Shown here one piece after another: positions 8,869 through 17,992 of a DNA stretch of 64,000 bases. A program made the position numbers and the translations under genes. This DNA comes from CAZGRP01 sp964527995. Lineage in GTDB: Bacteria; Zhuqueibacterota; Zhuqueibacteria; Oceanimicrobiales; CAZGRP01. The notes under the pieces were generated by a model. It saw nothing but the letters and a program-made list of their open reading frames with translations. It did not search any database and had not been told where the DNA came from. How positions within the stretch are numbered: position 1 is the first letter of the stretch; each line of letters begins with the position of its first letter. Location of the stretch: assembly GCA_964527995.1 (NCBI GenBank), contig CAZGRP010000003.1:110468-174467 (forward strand), read 5' to 3'.

Positions 8869-10164
8869 TCATGAAAGGCCGACGCGCCGGAAGATCGTAT
8901 CCACGTGTCGCAGGTTCCGCCCCAGGTCGAAACACGCCTCGATCTCCTCGGCGCTGAGGCGGCTGCGGATGGCCTCCTGCTCCAGCAGCATGTCTCGAAA
9001 AGGTCGCCCCGTCTGCCACACCTCCATTGCGCACTTCTGAACCAGATGGTACGCCTCTTCGCGCGTCAACCCCTTGTCGGTCAGCGCCAGCAGCACCGAC
9101 TGAGAGAAAACCAGGCCATTGGTTCTGTCCAGATTCCGCCGCATGTTCTCGGGGTAGATCTGCAGACCTTCTATGACGGTGGTGAATTTCGACAGCATGT
9201 AGTCCAGGAGAATCGTGCTGTCTGGCAAGATCACCCGTTCTACCGAGCTGTGGGTAATGTCGCGCTCATGCCACAACGCCACGTTCTCCATCGCTGCCAT
9301 GGCGTTGGCACGTACAACACGTGCCAATCCTGTCACGCGCTCGCACGTGATCGGGTTCCGCTTGTGTGGCATTGCTGAGGACCCCTTCTGTCCCCGAGTA
9401 AACGGCTCTTCGACTTCCAGAATTTCAGTACGTTGCAGGTTTCGGATTTCTGTGGCAAACTTCTCCAACGAACAGGCGATAACGGCAATGGTTGCCAAAA
9501 AAGTGGCGTGACGGTCGCGCTGAACGATCTGCGTCGAAACCGGGGCAGGCTGCAAGCCCAGCCGCCGGCAGACATACTCCTCGACGCGCGGATCGATATG
9601 GGCAAAGGTGCCGACAGCGCCCGATATCTTTCCCACCGAAACGGTATCGATGGCCTTCTGGAGGCGGTCGATGCCGCGTCCGATCTCGTCATACCACAGC
9701 GCCATCTTCAGCCCAAACGTCGTCGGCTCGGCGTGCACGCCGTGCGATCGACCGACACAGACCGTGAACTTGTGCTCCATCGCTTTCTGCTGGAGCGCCC
9801 GGCGAAGCTCCCGCAGATCCTGTAGGAGCTGTTCACCCGCCTGGCGCAGGAGCACGGCCAGCGACGTGTCGAGCAAATCCGACGACGTCATGCCGCGATG
9901 GATGTAGCGGCTCTCCGGACCGACGTGTTCAGCCACATTGGTGAGAAAGGCGATGACGTCGTGTTTGGTGGTCTCTTCGATCTCGAGGATACGCTGCACG
10001 TCGAAAGCGGCCTTCTGCCGGATCACTTCGACTGCCTGCGGCGGAATCTCCCCGATTTCGGCCTGGGCCTCGCAGGCCAGCAGCTCGACCTCGAGCCAGG
10101 TCCTGAACTTGTTCTCGTCACTCCAGATAGCCGCCATCTGCGGCCGTGTATATCGCGCGATCAT
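8869..10164 (-). CDS. purB: Adenylosuccinate lyase
   Basis: PurB cleaves both SAICAR and adenylosuccinate. The protein is 431 residues with the fumarase/lyase signature GSSAMPHKRNP carrying the catalytic serine loop, an upstream TSSDLLDT motif, and GRSHGVHAEPTTFG with the acid/base histidine. It lies directly before purC, the preceding pathway step. Confidence 0.96.
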   Translation of the reverse strand: MIARYTRPQMAAIWSDENKFRTWLEVELLACEAQAEIGEIPPQAVEVIRQKAAFDVQRILEIEETTKHDVIAFLTNVAEHVGPESRYIHRGMTSSDLLDTSLAVLLRQAGEQLLQDLRELRRALQQKAMEHKFTVCVGRSHGVHAEPTTFGLKMALWYDEIGRGIDRLQKAIDTVSVGKISGAVGTFAHIDPRVEEYVCRRLGLQPAPVSTQIVQRDRHATFLATIAVIACSLEKFATEIRNLQRTEILEVEEPFTRGQKGSSAMPHKRNPITCERVTGLARVVRANAMAAMENVALWHERDITHSSVERVILPDSTILLDYMLSKFTTVIEGLQIYPENMRRNLDRTNGLVFSQSVLLALTDKGLTREEAYHLVQKCAMEVWQTGRPFRDMLLEQEAIRSRLSAEEIEACFDLGRNLRHVDTIFRRVGLS

Positions 10165-10197
10165 CTGTCTCTCGTCGCTCCGGCAAGACCCTTGTCG

Positions 10198-11409
10198 TCA
10201 GCCTTGCACAGCCTGCAGCTCCAATTCGAAGTTTCGGATGCGGCCGTTCCGGTACACCTTCATACGGAGCTTGTCCCCGCCGCGCAGATCACCGTTTTCG
10301 ATGATGGCCCAGATATCCTCTTTGGTGCGGATCGGCTTGTCGTTGATTTCAAGAATGACGTCTCCGGGCTCCAGGCCGGCGCGATCGGCGGGACTGCCTT
10401 TCTCCACATTGGTCACGATCACGCCCGCCAGCGACCGCAGACCGAGGTAGCGAGCCACGGAGTAGCTCATGTCCTCGACCTCAAGCCCGGTGATGAAGCG
10501 CCGGTTCACCTCCCCGTATTTGCGCAGATCGTCGATGACGCGCTTGACGCGGTTGACGGGAATGGCAAATCCAAGCCCGATGGAACCAGAGCTTTCCGTG
10601 AAGATGAAGGTATTCACGCCGATTACTTCAGCCAGGCTGTTCACGAGCGGACCGCCGCTGTTGCCAGGATTGATGGCGGCATCCGTCTGCAGCATGTCCT
10701 GGTAGACACGATCGTTGCGCTGTCGCCCGAAGTCCATGTCCACTGAGCTGATGACGCCGACCGTGACGGTCGGCCGAGCGTTGATGTCGAACAACCCGAA
10801 AGGATTTCCCAGGGCGATGACCCATTCGCCGATGATGACGTCATCCGAGTTGCCCAGCTTCACGGCTGGCAGCCCCTTGCCATCGATCTTCAACAGAGCC
10901 AGATCGGTGATGTAGTCGCTGCCCACCAGCTTGGCTTCGTGGCGGGTGCGATCCGGCAACGTGATGACGATGGCAGTGGCGTTGTCGACCACATGTTCAT
11001 TGGTGACCACATAGCCGTCCGGCGAGATGATAAACCCAGAGCCAAGGCTCTTCACTTCCTGCTGAAACCGAAAGCCAGGGAAGAATTGCCGGAAGAAGGG
11101 GTCGTCGAAAAACGGGCTGCGGCGTACCACTTCCCGGATCTGGGTCACATTGATGCCGACCACCGAGGGCACGACCCTGGCCACGGCTCGCGTGATGGCG
11201 TTCTGCCGCGAGCTGGAAATCTCCTGCTGCGCCGTAGCCGCCGCTGCGGCCGTCTCCTCGACCTCGGGGGCAGGTCCTCCGCCTGGCAGAGTCGACGCTG
11301 CCTCATAGGCTGGGGCGCCTTCCTTTTCCCCCTTCTCCTTTGCGCACCCCGCCGCGAAGGCAGCCAGCAGAGTCAACGCAGCCAGAGCAGCCAACCAACG
11401 TCGGTTCAT
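10198..11409 (-). CDS. HtrA/DegP-like serine protease, predicted lipoprotein
   Basis: This is a periplasmic quality-control protease of 403 residues. The N-terminus is a lipoprotein signal with a lipobox ending at C22 (AFAAGC), so the protein is probably tethered to a membrane. A long Ala/Glu-rich linker precedes the trypsin-like domain. The triad is H139 (TNEHV), D169 (YITDLALL) and S251 (NPGNSGGP). One PDZ domain follows (about 310-400), so it is DegS-like in domain count. Its start overlaps the transaldolase stop by 4 bp. Confidence 0.93.
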   Translation of the reverse strand: MNRRWLAALAALTLLAAFAAGCAKEKGEKEGAPAYEAASTLPGGGPAPEVEETAAAAATAQQEISSSRQNAITRAVARVVPSVVGINVTQIREVVRRSPFFDDPFFRQFFPGFRFQQEVKSLGSGFIISPDGYVVTNEHVVDNATAIVITLPDRTRHEAKLVGSDYITDLALLKIDGKGLPAVKLGNSDDVIIGEWVIALGNPFGLFDINARPTVTVGVISSVDMDFGRQRNDRVYQDMLQTDAAINPGNSGGPLVNSLAEVIGVNTFIFTESSGSIGLGFAIPVNRVKRVIDDLRKYGEVNRRFITGLEVEDMSYSVARYLGLRSLAGVIVTNVEKGSPADRAGLEPGDVILEINDKPIRTKEDIWAIIENGDLRGGDKLRMKVYRNGRIRNFELELQAVQG

Positions 11410-12074
11410 TTCTCACCTAAGAGCTGGTCCTTGACCTTGTCCCAGTCGTCGAGAAACCGTTTCAGCCCGATGTCGGTCAGCGGGTGCTTGAAAAGTTGCT
11501 CGAAGACCTTGTAGGGCATGGTAGCGATATCGGCGCCGATCAGGGCCGCCTCCACCACATGCATCGGATGCCGCAGGCTGGCGGCCAGAATCTCGGTCTC
11601 GATGCCGTAGTTGTCGAAAATAGTGCGGATCTGCTCGACCACCTCCATGCCGCCGTTGGAGATGTCGTCCATGCGGCCGACAAACGGACTGACGTAGGAA
11701 GCGCCGGCCTTGGCAGCGATGAGCGCCTGCACCGGACTGAACACCAGGGTCACATTGGTGCGAATGCCCTCACCTGCCAATCGCTTCACGGCCTTCATGC
11801 CCTCAGGGATCATTGGGATCTTGACCACGATGTTCGAGTGCAGATCGGCCAGTTCCCGGGCTTCTTTGACCATGCCGTCTGCTTCGGTGGAAACCACCTC
11901 GGCATTCACCGGTCCGTTGACGATCTCACAAATCTCCTCCAGAATCTGCCGGAACGTGCCGCGGCCCGTCTCCCGGGACACCAGGGTCGGGTTGGTGGTA
12001 ACACCGTCGAGCACGCCCATGCTGGCAGCTTTCTTGATCTCATCGATGTTGGCTGTGTCGAGAAAGAATTTCAT
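11406..12074 (-). CDS. Transaldolase / fructose-6-phosphate aldolase family protein
   Basis: A 222-residue class I aldolase of the small TalC/MipB group. The start MKFFLDTAN at 12074 is chosen because AAGGAGG lies 6 nt upstream; the frame is open to 12104. The Schiff-base lysine is K85 in NIVVKIP, the same position as in E. coli FSA. TTNPTLV and PFVGRMDD motifs are also seen. Whether it acts as transaldolase or F6P aldolase cannot be decided here. It overlaps the end of truA by 35 bp. Confidence 0.92.
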   Translation of the reverse strand: MKFFLDTANIDEIKKAASMGVLDGVTTNPTLVSRETGRGTFRQILEEICEIVNGPVNAEVVSTEADGMVKEARELADLHSNIVVKIPMIPEGMKAVKRLAGEGIRTNVTLVFSPVQALIAAKAGASYVSPFVGRMDDISNGGMEVVEQIRTIFDNYGIETEILAASLRHPMHVVEAALIGADIATMPYKVFEQLFKHPLTDIGLKRFLDDWDKVKDQLLGEK

Positions 12075-12831
12075 GTTGGCCTCCTTCGCTAGGACGGGGG
12101 TCATCGTAGAAAACCTGCATGAGGCAGAGACCGTGAGCAGGTACAGTAAAACCAGCCAGTTTTCGGTCTCGCTTCTCCAGGATATCGGCCACGTCGGCCG
12201 GCTGTAGCTTCCCCCGACCGACCATCACCAGGGTGCCGACAATGATCCGCACCATGTTGTGCAAAAAGCGGTTGGCGACGATGTCGACAAAGAGGGTGTC
12301 GTTCCGCTCACTCCAGGTGATCTCCTCAACCCGACTCAGGAAGTGAGGAGTCTCAGCGCCGGCCTGACAAAAAGCCTCAAAATCGTGCTCGCCGAGCAGG
12401 TGCTGGGAAGCCTCGCGGATGGCAGTGAGGTTCAGAGGGTACTTGCAAAACCACGAGTAGTACCTGCCAATCGCGCGCCGCCGCAGCGAAATCGTATATC
12501 GATACCAGCGTCGGGTGGCGCTGTAGCGAGCGTGAAAATCGTCCCCAACCTGATCAACAGAGAGAATCACCAGATCGTCGTGCGTCAGGGTGTTGAGTCC
12601 GAGTCGAATAGACTCGAGTGGCAGCGCCGATCGGGTCCGGAAGTGTGCGACCTGCCCCCTGGCGTGAACCCCAGCGTCGGTGCGCCCGGAGCCTATGACG
12701 GTCACTTTCTCCTGAAGCAGAGACTCCAGGCCTTGTTCCAATTCACCCTGTACGGTGCGCAGGTCGGGTTGGTATTGCCAGCCGTAGAAGTTGGTCCCGT
12801 CGTACTCCAGAGTGAGCTTGATCGTCCGCAT
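12040..12831 (-). CDS. truA: tRNA pseudouridine(38-40) synthase
   Basis: TruA modifies the anticodon stem-loop of tRNAs. The start is MRTIKLTLEYDGTNFYGWQ at 12831, 4 nt after the ecfT stop. The catalytic aspartate is D52 in GSGRTDAGVHA. The C-terminal NRFLHNMVRIIVGTL motif is present. The frame stays open upstream to 12900, but that part is unrelated to the family. Length is 263 residues. Confidence 0.94.
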   Translation of the reverse strand: MRTIKLTLEYDGTNFYGWQYQPDLRTVQGELEQGLESLLQEKVTVIGSGRTDAGVHARGQVAHFRTRSALPLESIRLGLNTLTHDDLVILSVDQVGDDFHARYSATRRWYRYTISLRRRAIGRYYSWFCKYPLNLTAIREASQHLLGEHDFEAFCQAGAETPHFLSRVEEITWSERNDTLFVDIVANRFLHNMVRIIVGTLVMVGRGKLQPADVADILEKRDRKLAGFTVPAHGLCLMQVFYDDPRPSEGGQHEILSRHSQHR

Positions 12832-12835
12832 GGGC

Positions 12836-13654
12836 TCAGACGGGCCAGCCTTTCGCCTTGGAAACGGCCGAAGCCGCAACCAGCAGCAGCGACGCCGCAA
12901 TCAATAGATAGTCGCCGCGGCCAAGCCGCAGCTCGGTGTAACTGCTGCGCTCCCTGTCAAACGTATAGCATCGAGCTTCCATCGCCATCGCCAGGTCATC
13001 GGCCCGCCGAAACGCCGCGACAAACAGTGGCAGCACCATCGGCACGACGGCACGCAGCCTCTTGATCACGCCACCTTCGAAATCGCCACCGCGGGAGAGT
13101 TGGGCTTGCTTGATCCGCGTGGCCTCCGAAAGCAATGTCGGGATGAACCGGAGCGCCAGCCCCATGGTCAGAGTCCATTCATCCACTGGCACCCGGAAAC
13201 GTTTGAGTGGACGCAACAGACGTCCCACACCGTCCATCAAGTCGAGTGGCATCGTCGTCATGGTGAGCAGGACCGCAGCCATGATCAACAGCCCCAGGCG
13301 CACACTGTAGACCGTGCCGTGCAGGAGCCCTGAGGTGGTGATCGCAACGCCATCGATCCGCACCAGAGCCCGCCCACCGGCGCCGTTCCAGACCATTTGA
13401 AACAGAAAGATGATGACAAAGAGCCACAAGAACGGTCTCAACCTGCGAGCCAGCAGCTGACGAGGCAGGCCGGAAAGACGTGCGGCGACGGCCAGCACGA
13501 CCGCCAGGACAACGAGTGCCGTCAGGGATGCGGTCGCAAGCAAAGCCGTCGAAACCGCGAGGGTGGCAAACAGCTTGCTACGCGGATCCGCCCGGTGCAT
13601 CCATGAGTGACCGGGCACAAATTGCCCCAGAAGGATCTCGGAAGAATTGGCCAT
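12836..13654 (-). CDS. ecfT: Energy-coupling factor transporter transmembrane protein EcfT
   Basis: EcfT couples ATPases to vitamin- or metal-binding S components. The protein (272 residues) begins MANSSEILLGQF and has the usual LLGQF-PG-SW-HR-DPRSKL entry, about five membrane helices, and the two coupling motifs near SRGGDFEG and AMEARCY. The ATG at 13654 is preferred because a promoter at 13680-13708 would start transcription just before it. Upstream TTG codons at 13738 and near 13710 would lie at or before that promoter. No ecfA ATPase gene is adjacent. A candidate S component lies at 61366-61935. Confidence 0.85.
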   Translation of the reverse strand: MANSSEILLGQFVPGHSWMHRADPRSKLFATLAVSTALLATASLTALVVLAVVLAVAARLSGLPRQLLARRLRPFLWLFVIIFLFQMVWNGAGGRALVRIDGVAITTSGLLHGTVYSVRLGLLIMAAVLLTMTTMPLDLMDGVGRLLRPLKRFRVPVDEWTLTMGLALRFIPTLLSEATRIKQAQLSRGGDFEGGVIKRLRAVVPMVLPLFVAAFRRADDLAMAMEARCYTFDRERSSYTELRLGRGDYLLIAASLLLVAASAVSKAKGWPV

Positions 13655-13679
13655 AGGTGCATCAGAATCAGCAACATCA

Positions 13680-13708
13680 AATATAGCAATCTTTTCCTGC
13701 AAAATCAA
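13680..13708 (-). promoter_or_regulatory. Sigma-70-type promoter for the ecfT-truA unit
   Basis: Minus strand: TTGATT, 17 nt, TATATT. The predicted start is near 13673, about 19 nt before the ATG of ecfT. It may drive the long run ecfT-truA-transaldolase-htrA-purBC. It argues against the TTG starts further upstream. Confidence 0.6.
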
Positions 13709-13787
13709 ACGGAAACTCTCCTTGCCCAGGCTCAGCAAGCGTCCTCCTGGCAGAACGACCGGCGGCGTCCAACTGGGGAATTTCTCC

Positions 13788-13816
13788 TTGACTTTTTACG
13801 ATATTCCTTTTACTTT
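13788..13816 (+). promoter_or_regulatory. Sigma-70-type promoter for the OPT transporter unit
   Basis: TTGACT, 17 nt, TACTTT on the plus strand. The leader to the ATG at 14009 would be about 185 nt. The rest of the divergent region 13709-14008 shows no gene that I can support. Confidence 0.5.
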
Positions 13817-14008
13817 GACACCCGTTTGGCCACAGTTCGTCCATCACAGTTTGGCCCCCCACCTTCTCACAGTGAAAATGAAGCAACGCAGAGTCGGGCT
13901 ACGCTACCACATCGTATCGAACTCGCATGTTGCACACACATTCCCTGCTTCCTATCCCCATAGTACCGGCACATCTCTGGCAGTATCAACCATCGGAATG
14001 GAGGAAAT

Positions 14009-16015
14009 ATGAGCGATCACGAGTTCAAGCCTTATGTTCCGGCGAGTAGCGAACTGGCAGAATTCACAGCTCCTGCTCTGATTCTGGGCGTAGGGCTGGC
14101 AGCCATCCTGGGCGCCGCGAATGCCTGGTTGGGAATGAAGGCGGGCCAGACGATCGCCGCAACCTTCCCGGCCGCGGTGATTGCAATGGCCGTGCTGCGG
14201 CTGTTTCACGGCAACATCTTGCAAGAAAACCTGGCCCGAACTGCGGCCTCAGTGGGCGAGGCGCTGGTGGCTGGAGCCATTTTCACGATTCCAGCATTCG
14301 TGATGGTCGGCTACTGGAAGAATCTGCTCTCTTTGCAGGCCTACCTGGAAGGCACCGCCCTGATGCTCGTCGGTGGGTCGCTCGGTGTGCTCTTTGTGAT
14401 CCTGTTGCGGCGAGCACTGGTGGTGGAGGCCGACCTGCCGTTCCCAGAGTCGGTGGCTGCAGCCGAAATCCACAAAGCTGGCCAGAAAGGTGCCACAGGA
14501 GCCTCGTACGTGTTCAGCGCCATGGGCGTTTCGATGCTCATTGAGTTGTTCAAGAATTCCAGCGGCATCCAATTCTTCAAGGAGTCTGTGGAAGGGTTTG
14601 TCCAGTTCGCCGGATCTAAGATTGAACTCCTCGGTCAGAAAATCCCCTTCCAGGGTGGGCTGCCTTGGGGCACACCGGCTGCCTCTCCGGCGTTGATGGG
14701 CGTCGGCTATGTCATCGGCCCGCGTCTGGCAGCCATCACTTTCTCGGGCGGCGTCTTCGCCTGGTTTCTGCTGATCCCGCTCGTGCTCTTCGTCAACGGT
14801 ACCGGCGGCGACATCGCCACGATGGCGGCGACCCACGGCTGGGTAGCGGTCACTGGTGATGTGTGGAAGGCGATCGTCCGGCCCATCGCGGTCGGCGCAA
14901 TGCTGGTGGGCGCATTTTACACACTCTGGGGCCTGCGAACACAGCTCGTTGGCGGTATCGCCAAGGCGCTGTCCGATATGCGCCGAATGAGAGAAGGCGG
15001 GCCGGCTCCCTCGCGACTCGAGCGCGACCTGTCTCTCAAAACGATTCTCGGCCTGGTCATCCTGATGGTGGTTCCGGTCACCCTGCTGTACTGGTACTTC
15101 ACCGGTGACTTCAGCGCCGCTGTGGTCGCGGCATTGGTGATGGTTGTTACTGGTTTCCTGTTCGCCGCCGTAGCCGGATATCTGGTGGGCGTGATCGGCT
15201 CGTCATCCAACCCGATCTCCGGTCTGACCTTGACCGCCCTGGTCATCGCCGCGCTGCTCATGGTGGCGATGGGGCAGACCGGTCTGGCAGGCGTGGCCGC
15301 GGTGCTTGCCGTCGCCACCGTGGTGTGCACCGCCTCCGGTATTGCCGGGGACATGATGCAGGACCTGAAGGTTGGACACATTTTAGGTGGCACCCCCTGG
15401 CGCATGGAAATCGCAGAGCTGGTCAGCGTGGTCCTGGTCTCTTTCGTACTGATCCTGCCCATCGGGGCGCTGCACGCCGCCGACATCGCCAAGGGTGGCA
15501 TCGGCATCGGCGGCAAAGAACTGCCAGCACCGCAGGCGGGATTGATGGCGCTCCTGGCAGAGGGTATCGTGCACGGCGAGATGGCCTGGCCACTGGTGAT
15601 CGTTGGTATGGCCTTCTCTCTGGGCCTCATCCTTCTGCGGGCGCCTTCTCCCATGCTGATCGCCGTCGGCATGTACCTGCCGCTACAGACCACCTTCGCA
15701 ATTTTTGTCGGCGGTCTGTTCCGCGCCGGGCTGGACATCCTCCTGCGCCGGCGTCACGCCTCACCCGAAGAGACCGGCCGGATCGGCAATACAGGCCTGC
15801 TCGTAGCCTCGGGGCTGATCGCCGGGGAGGCTCTCACGGGGGTAGTCCTGGCAGTAATGATCCTTGCGAGAGAGAGATTTCAGTGGGGATGGATGCAGTT
15901 TCCGAAACTCATCGAAGGGGGCAGCGGCTGGGCCATGCTCATCATCTTCGCCGTGGTCGGTTGGGCCCTTGTCGCTGTGCCACTGCGCGCCATGAAACAA
16001 AAGGCCGCATCATGA
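14009..16015 (+). CDS. OPT family oligopeptide transporter
   Basis: A 668-residue membrane protein with about 14-16 hydrophobic helices and the OPT-family entry LGVGLAAILGAANAWLGMKAGQTI. This matches the bacterial OPT/YSL group, which imports small peptides or metal-chelator complexes by proton symport. The start is supported by GGAGGAAAT just upstream. It leads a plus-strand set with a PqqD-like protein and two peptidases, which fits import and breakdown of peptides. The substrate is not shown by sequence. Confidence 0.93.
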   Translation: MSDHEFKPYVPASSELAEFTAPALILGVGLAAILGAANAWLGMKAGQTIAATFPAAVIAMAVLRLFHGNILQENLARTAASVGEALVAGAIFTIPAFVMVGYWKNLLSLQAYLEGTALMLVGGSLGVLFVILLRRALVVEADLPFPESVAAAEIHKAGQKGATGASYVFSAMGVSMLIELFKNSSGIQFFKESVEGFVQFAGSKIELLGQKIPFQGGLPWGTPAASPALMGVGYVIGPRLAAITFSGGVFAWFLLIPLVLFVNGTGGDIATMAATHGWVAVTGDVWKAIVRPIAVGAMLVGAFYTLWGLRTQLVGGIAKALSDMRRMREGGPAPSRLERDLSLKTILGLVILMVVPVTLLYWYFTGDFSAAVVAALVMVVTGFLFAAVAGYLVGVIGSSSNPISGLTLTALVIAALLMVAMGQTGLAGVAAVLAVATVVCTASGIAGDMMQDLKVGHILGGTPWRMEIAELVSVVLVSFVLILPIGALHAADIAKGGIGIGGKELPAPQAGLMALLAEGIVHGEMAWPLVIVGMAFSLGLILLRAPSPMLIAVGMYLPLQTTFAIFVGGLFRAGLDILLRRRHASPEETGRIGNTGLLVASGLIAGEALTGVVLAVMILARERFQWGWMQFPKLIEGGSGWAMLIIFAVVGWALVAVPLRAMKQKAAS

Positions 16016-16082
16016 GGAGGCTAACCCGATCGGCTGACCGGCAGGAACGCGCGAGTCTACCGTCGGGTGTGTATCACTGGGG

Positions 16083-16448
16083 ATGAGGATTTTCAAGAGG
16101 AAACAGTCCAGGCAGGAGCCACTAAATCTGCTGGAGCTGGTCCCGCACCGGCTCCGAGATTGGGAGCGAAGCGAGGAGGGGCGCGTCGTCATCCTGAAGC
16201 CAAAACTCGGCGACAACCCCATCGGCCGCTGGCTTATGGCCCGCATGCCCCAGCCGTACTACCGTATCAACCTGGACGATTTCGGTAGCCACGTGTGGGA
16301 ACTGTGTGACGGCAACACCACCGTCAGGGAAATCGGCAAGGCGCTTCGCCAGCGCTTCGGCGATAGCGTCGAGCCTGTCTACGACCGGCTGGCGATCTTT
16401 TTTCGGCAGCTCGAACGCGGCCGGCTGATCCGACTCCAGCCGCACTGA
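16083..16448 (+). CDS. PqqD-family (RiPP recognition element-like) protein
   Basis: A 121-residue soluble protein. Its C-terminal part (about 60-118) matches the PqqD winged-helix layout: YRINLDDFGSHVWELCDG, then TVREIGKALRQRF and a final IFFRQLERGRLI. PqqD domains bind precursor peptides for radical SAM enzymes, but neither a radical SAM gene nor a precursor is seen nearby. It lies 67 nt after the OPT transporter and 48 nt before an M20 peptidase. A role in peptide handling is inference only. Confidence 0.8.
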   Translation: MRIFKRKQSRQEPLNLLELVPHRLRDWERSEEGRVVILKPKLGDNPIGRWLMARMPQPYYRINLDDFGSHVWELCDGNTTVREIGKALRQRFGDSVEPVYDRLAIFFRQLERGRLIRLQPH

Positions 16449-16496
16449 GTGCCCTGGCGGCATCCAGGGTTTGCAGATTGTGGTCATTCAATCGTT

Positions 16497-17750
16497 ATGG
16501 CGAAAATGGACAAAACCATCCTCGACAAGGTCTGCCAGCGAATCGATCGCTACGACCGCGAGATCATACGCGTGCAGAAGGCCCTCTGTGCCCGTCCCGC
16601 GCTGGCGCCCGAGAACGGCGGCGACGGCGAATGGCAAAAAGCCGAGTGGATCAAGTCCTATGTCATTGAGACGTTGAGATGTGACGACCTCCAGGAGTAC
16701 AACGCGCCCGACCAGCGCGTGGCGAGCGGCTATCGGCCGAATTTGATCGCCCTTTTCAAGGGCCGACGATCAGAGCGCACCCTCTGGATCATGAGCCATA
16801 TGGACGTGGTGCCGCCGGGCGATCTGAGCAAGTGGGACGCTGACCCCTGGAAAGTAGTGGTGAAAGATGGAAAACTGATCGGGCGCGGCGTTGAGGACAA
16901 TCAGCAGGGGATCGTGTCGTCGTTCATGGCTATGAAGGCGCTGCGCGACGCCAGAGTGGTCTCGGCTTGCGACGTCGGCCTGGTGCTGGTTGCCGACGAA
17001 GAGACCGGCAGCAAGTATGGCATCCAGTTCCTGTTGAAGAAACATCGCAAGCTTTTCCGGAAAAACGACCTCATCATCATCCCGGATGCCGGAAACAGCA
17101 AGGGCACGATGATCGAAGTCGCCGAGAAGAGTATTCTCTGGCTCAGATTCGAGACCCGCGGGAAACAGACGCACGGGTCGACGCCGGAAAAGGGCATCAA
17201 CGCCCACAAGGCAGCGGCCCACCTCATCGTCCGGCTCGATCGTCTCTACCGCCGCTATCGGGCCTCCGACGCTCTGTTCGATCCTCCCATCAGCACTTTC
17301 GAGCCCACCAAGAAAGAAGCCAACGTGCCCAATGTCAACACCATCCCCGGCGAGGACGTGTTTTATTTCGACTGCCGCATCTTGCCGCGCTACGATGTCG
17401 CCAAAGTCCTCGCCGACGTCCGCGACATGGCCAGGGAGGTCGAAAAGCAGTACTCGGTGAAGATCAAAATCTCCAGCCCGCAGGACGAACGCGCCGCCCC
17501 ACCCACGCCGCCCGATGCACCCGTGGTCGAAGCGATCAGTCGGGCCGTGCGCGAGCTTCGCCGCCGCAGACCGAAGGCGATGGGGATCGGCGGCGGCACA
17601 GTGGCGGCGTTTTTTCGCAAGGCTGGTTTTCCGGCCGCAGTATGGTCGACCATGGACGAGACCGCCCACTCACCCAACGAGTACTGCGTTCTCCAGTATC
17701 TCAAAGACGACGCCAAGGTTTTCGCTCATATCTCTCTGCAGGAATTTTAA
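16497..17750 (+). CDS. M20 family metallopeptidase (ArgE/DapE-like)
   Basis: A zinc-dependent amino- or dipeptidase of about 417 residues. Metal-site motifs are all present in order: SHMDVVPPGD, GRGVEDNQQG, the catalytic pair in ADEETGS, IPDAGNS and, near the C-terminus, DETAHSPNEY. The ATG at 16497 is chosen; the frame is open to a GTG at 16449, and no clear ribosome site decides between them. The gene sits in the OPT transporter unit, so imported peptides are a plausible substrate. Confidence 0.9.
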   Translation: MAKMDKTILDKVCQRIDRYDREIIRVQKALCARPALAPENGGDGEWQKAEWIKSYVIETLRCDDLQEYNAPDQRVASGYRPNLIALFKGRRSERTLWIMSHMDVVPPGDLSKWDADPWKVVVKDGKLIGRGVEDNQQGIVSSFMAMKALRDARVVSACDVGLVLVADEETGSKYGIQFLLKKHRKLFRKNDLIIIPDAGNSKGTMIEVAEKSILWLRFETRGKQTHGSTPEKGINAHKAAAHLIVRLDRLYRRYRASDALFDPPISTFEPTKKEANVPNVNTIPGEDVFYFDCRILPRYDVAKVLADVRDMAREVEKQYSVKIKISSPQDERAAPPTPPDAPVVEAISRAVRELRRRRPKAMGIGGGTVAAFFRKAGFPAAVWSTMDETAHSPNEYCVLQYLKDDAKVFAHISLQEF

Positions 17751-17992
17751 GCCTGCAGGCGAATCGCACGAATACAATGTTCCGTGCGGCATCCAGGCAG
17801 TGGCGCTCGGATGAAACAAAAATACCGATGATTCCCCTCTCCCCTCCCGGTCCTTGACTACGGGGTGACGCTGAGCAACGGGTGGAACACCAGGGCTGCG
17901 TTCCGAATTGCCCACCGGTTTCATGGCCGACTTCGCCAACTTGTAACGGTCCAAGATACGCAACAATCGCTCGAGCCATCGAGGCATCCAGC

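Noticed and set aside
13655..13738. Longer ecfT start at TTG 13738 with AGGAGG
   Set aside because: A good promoter (13680-13708) lies inside this stretch and the extra residues do not resemble EcfT N-termini.
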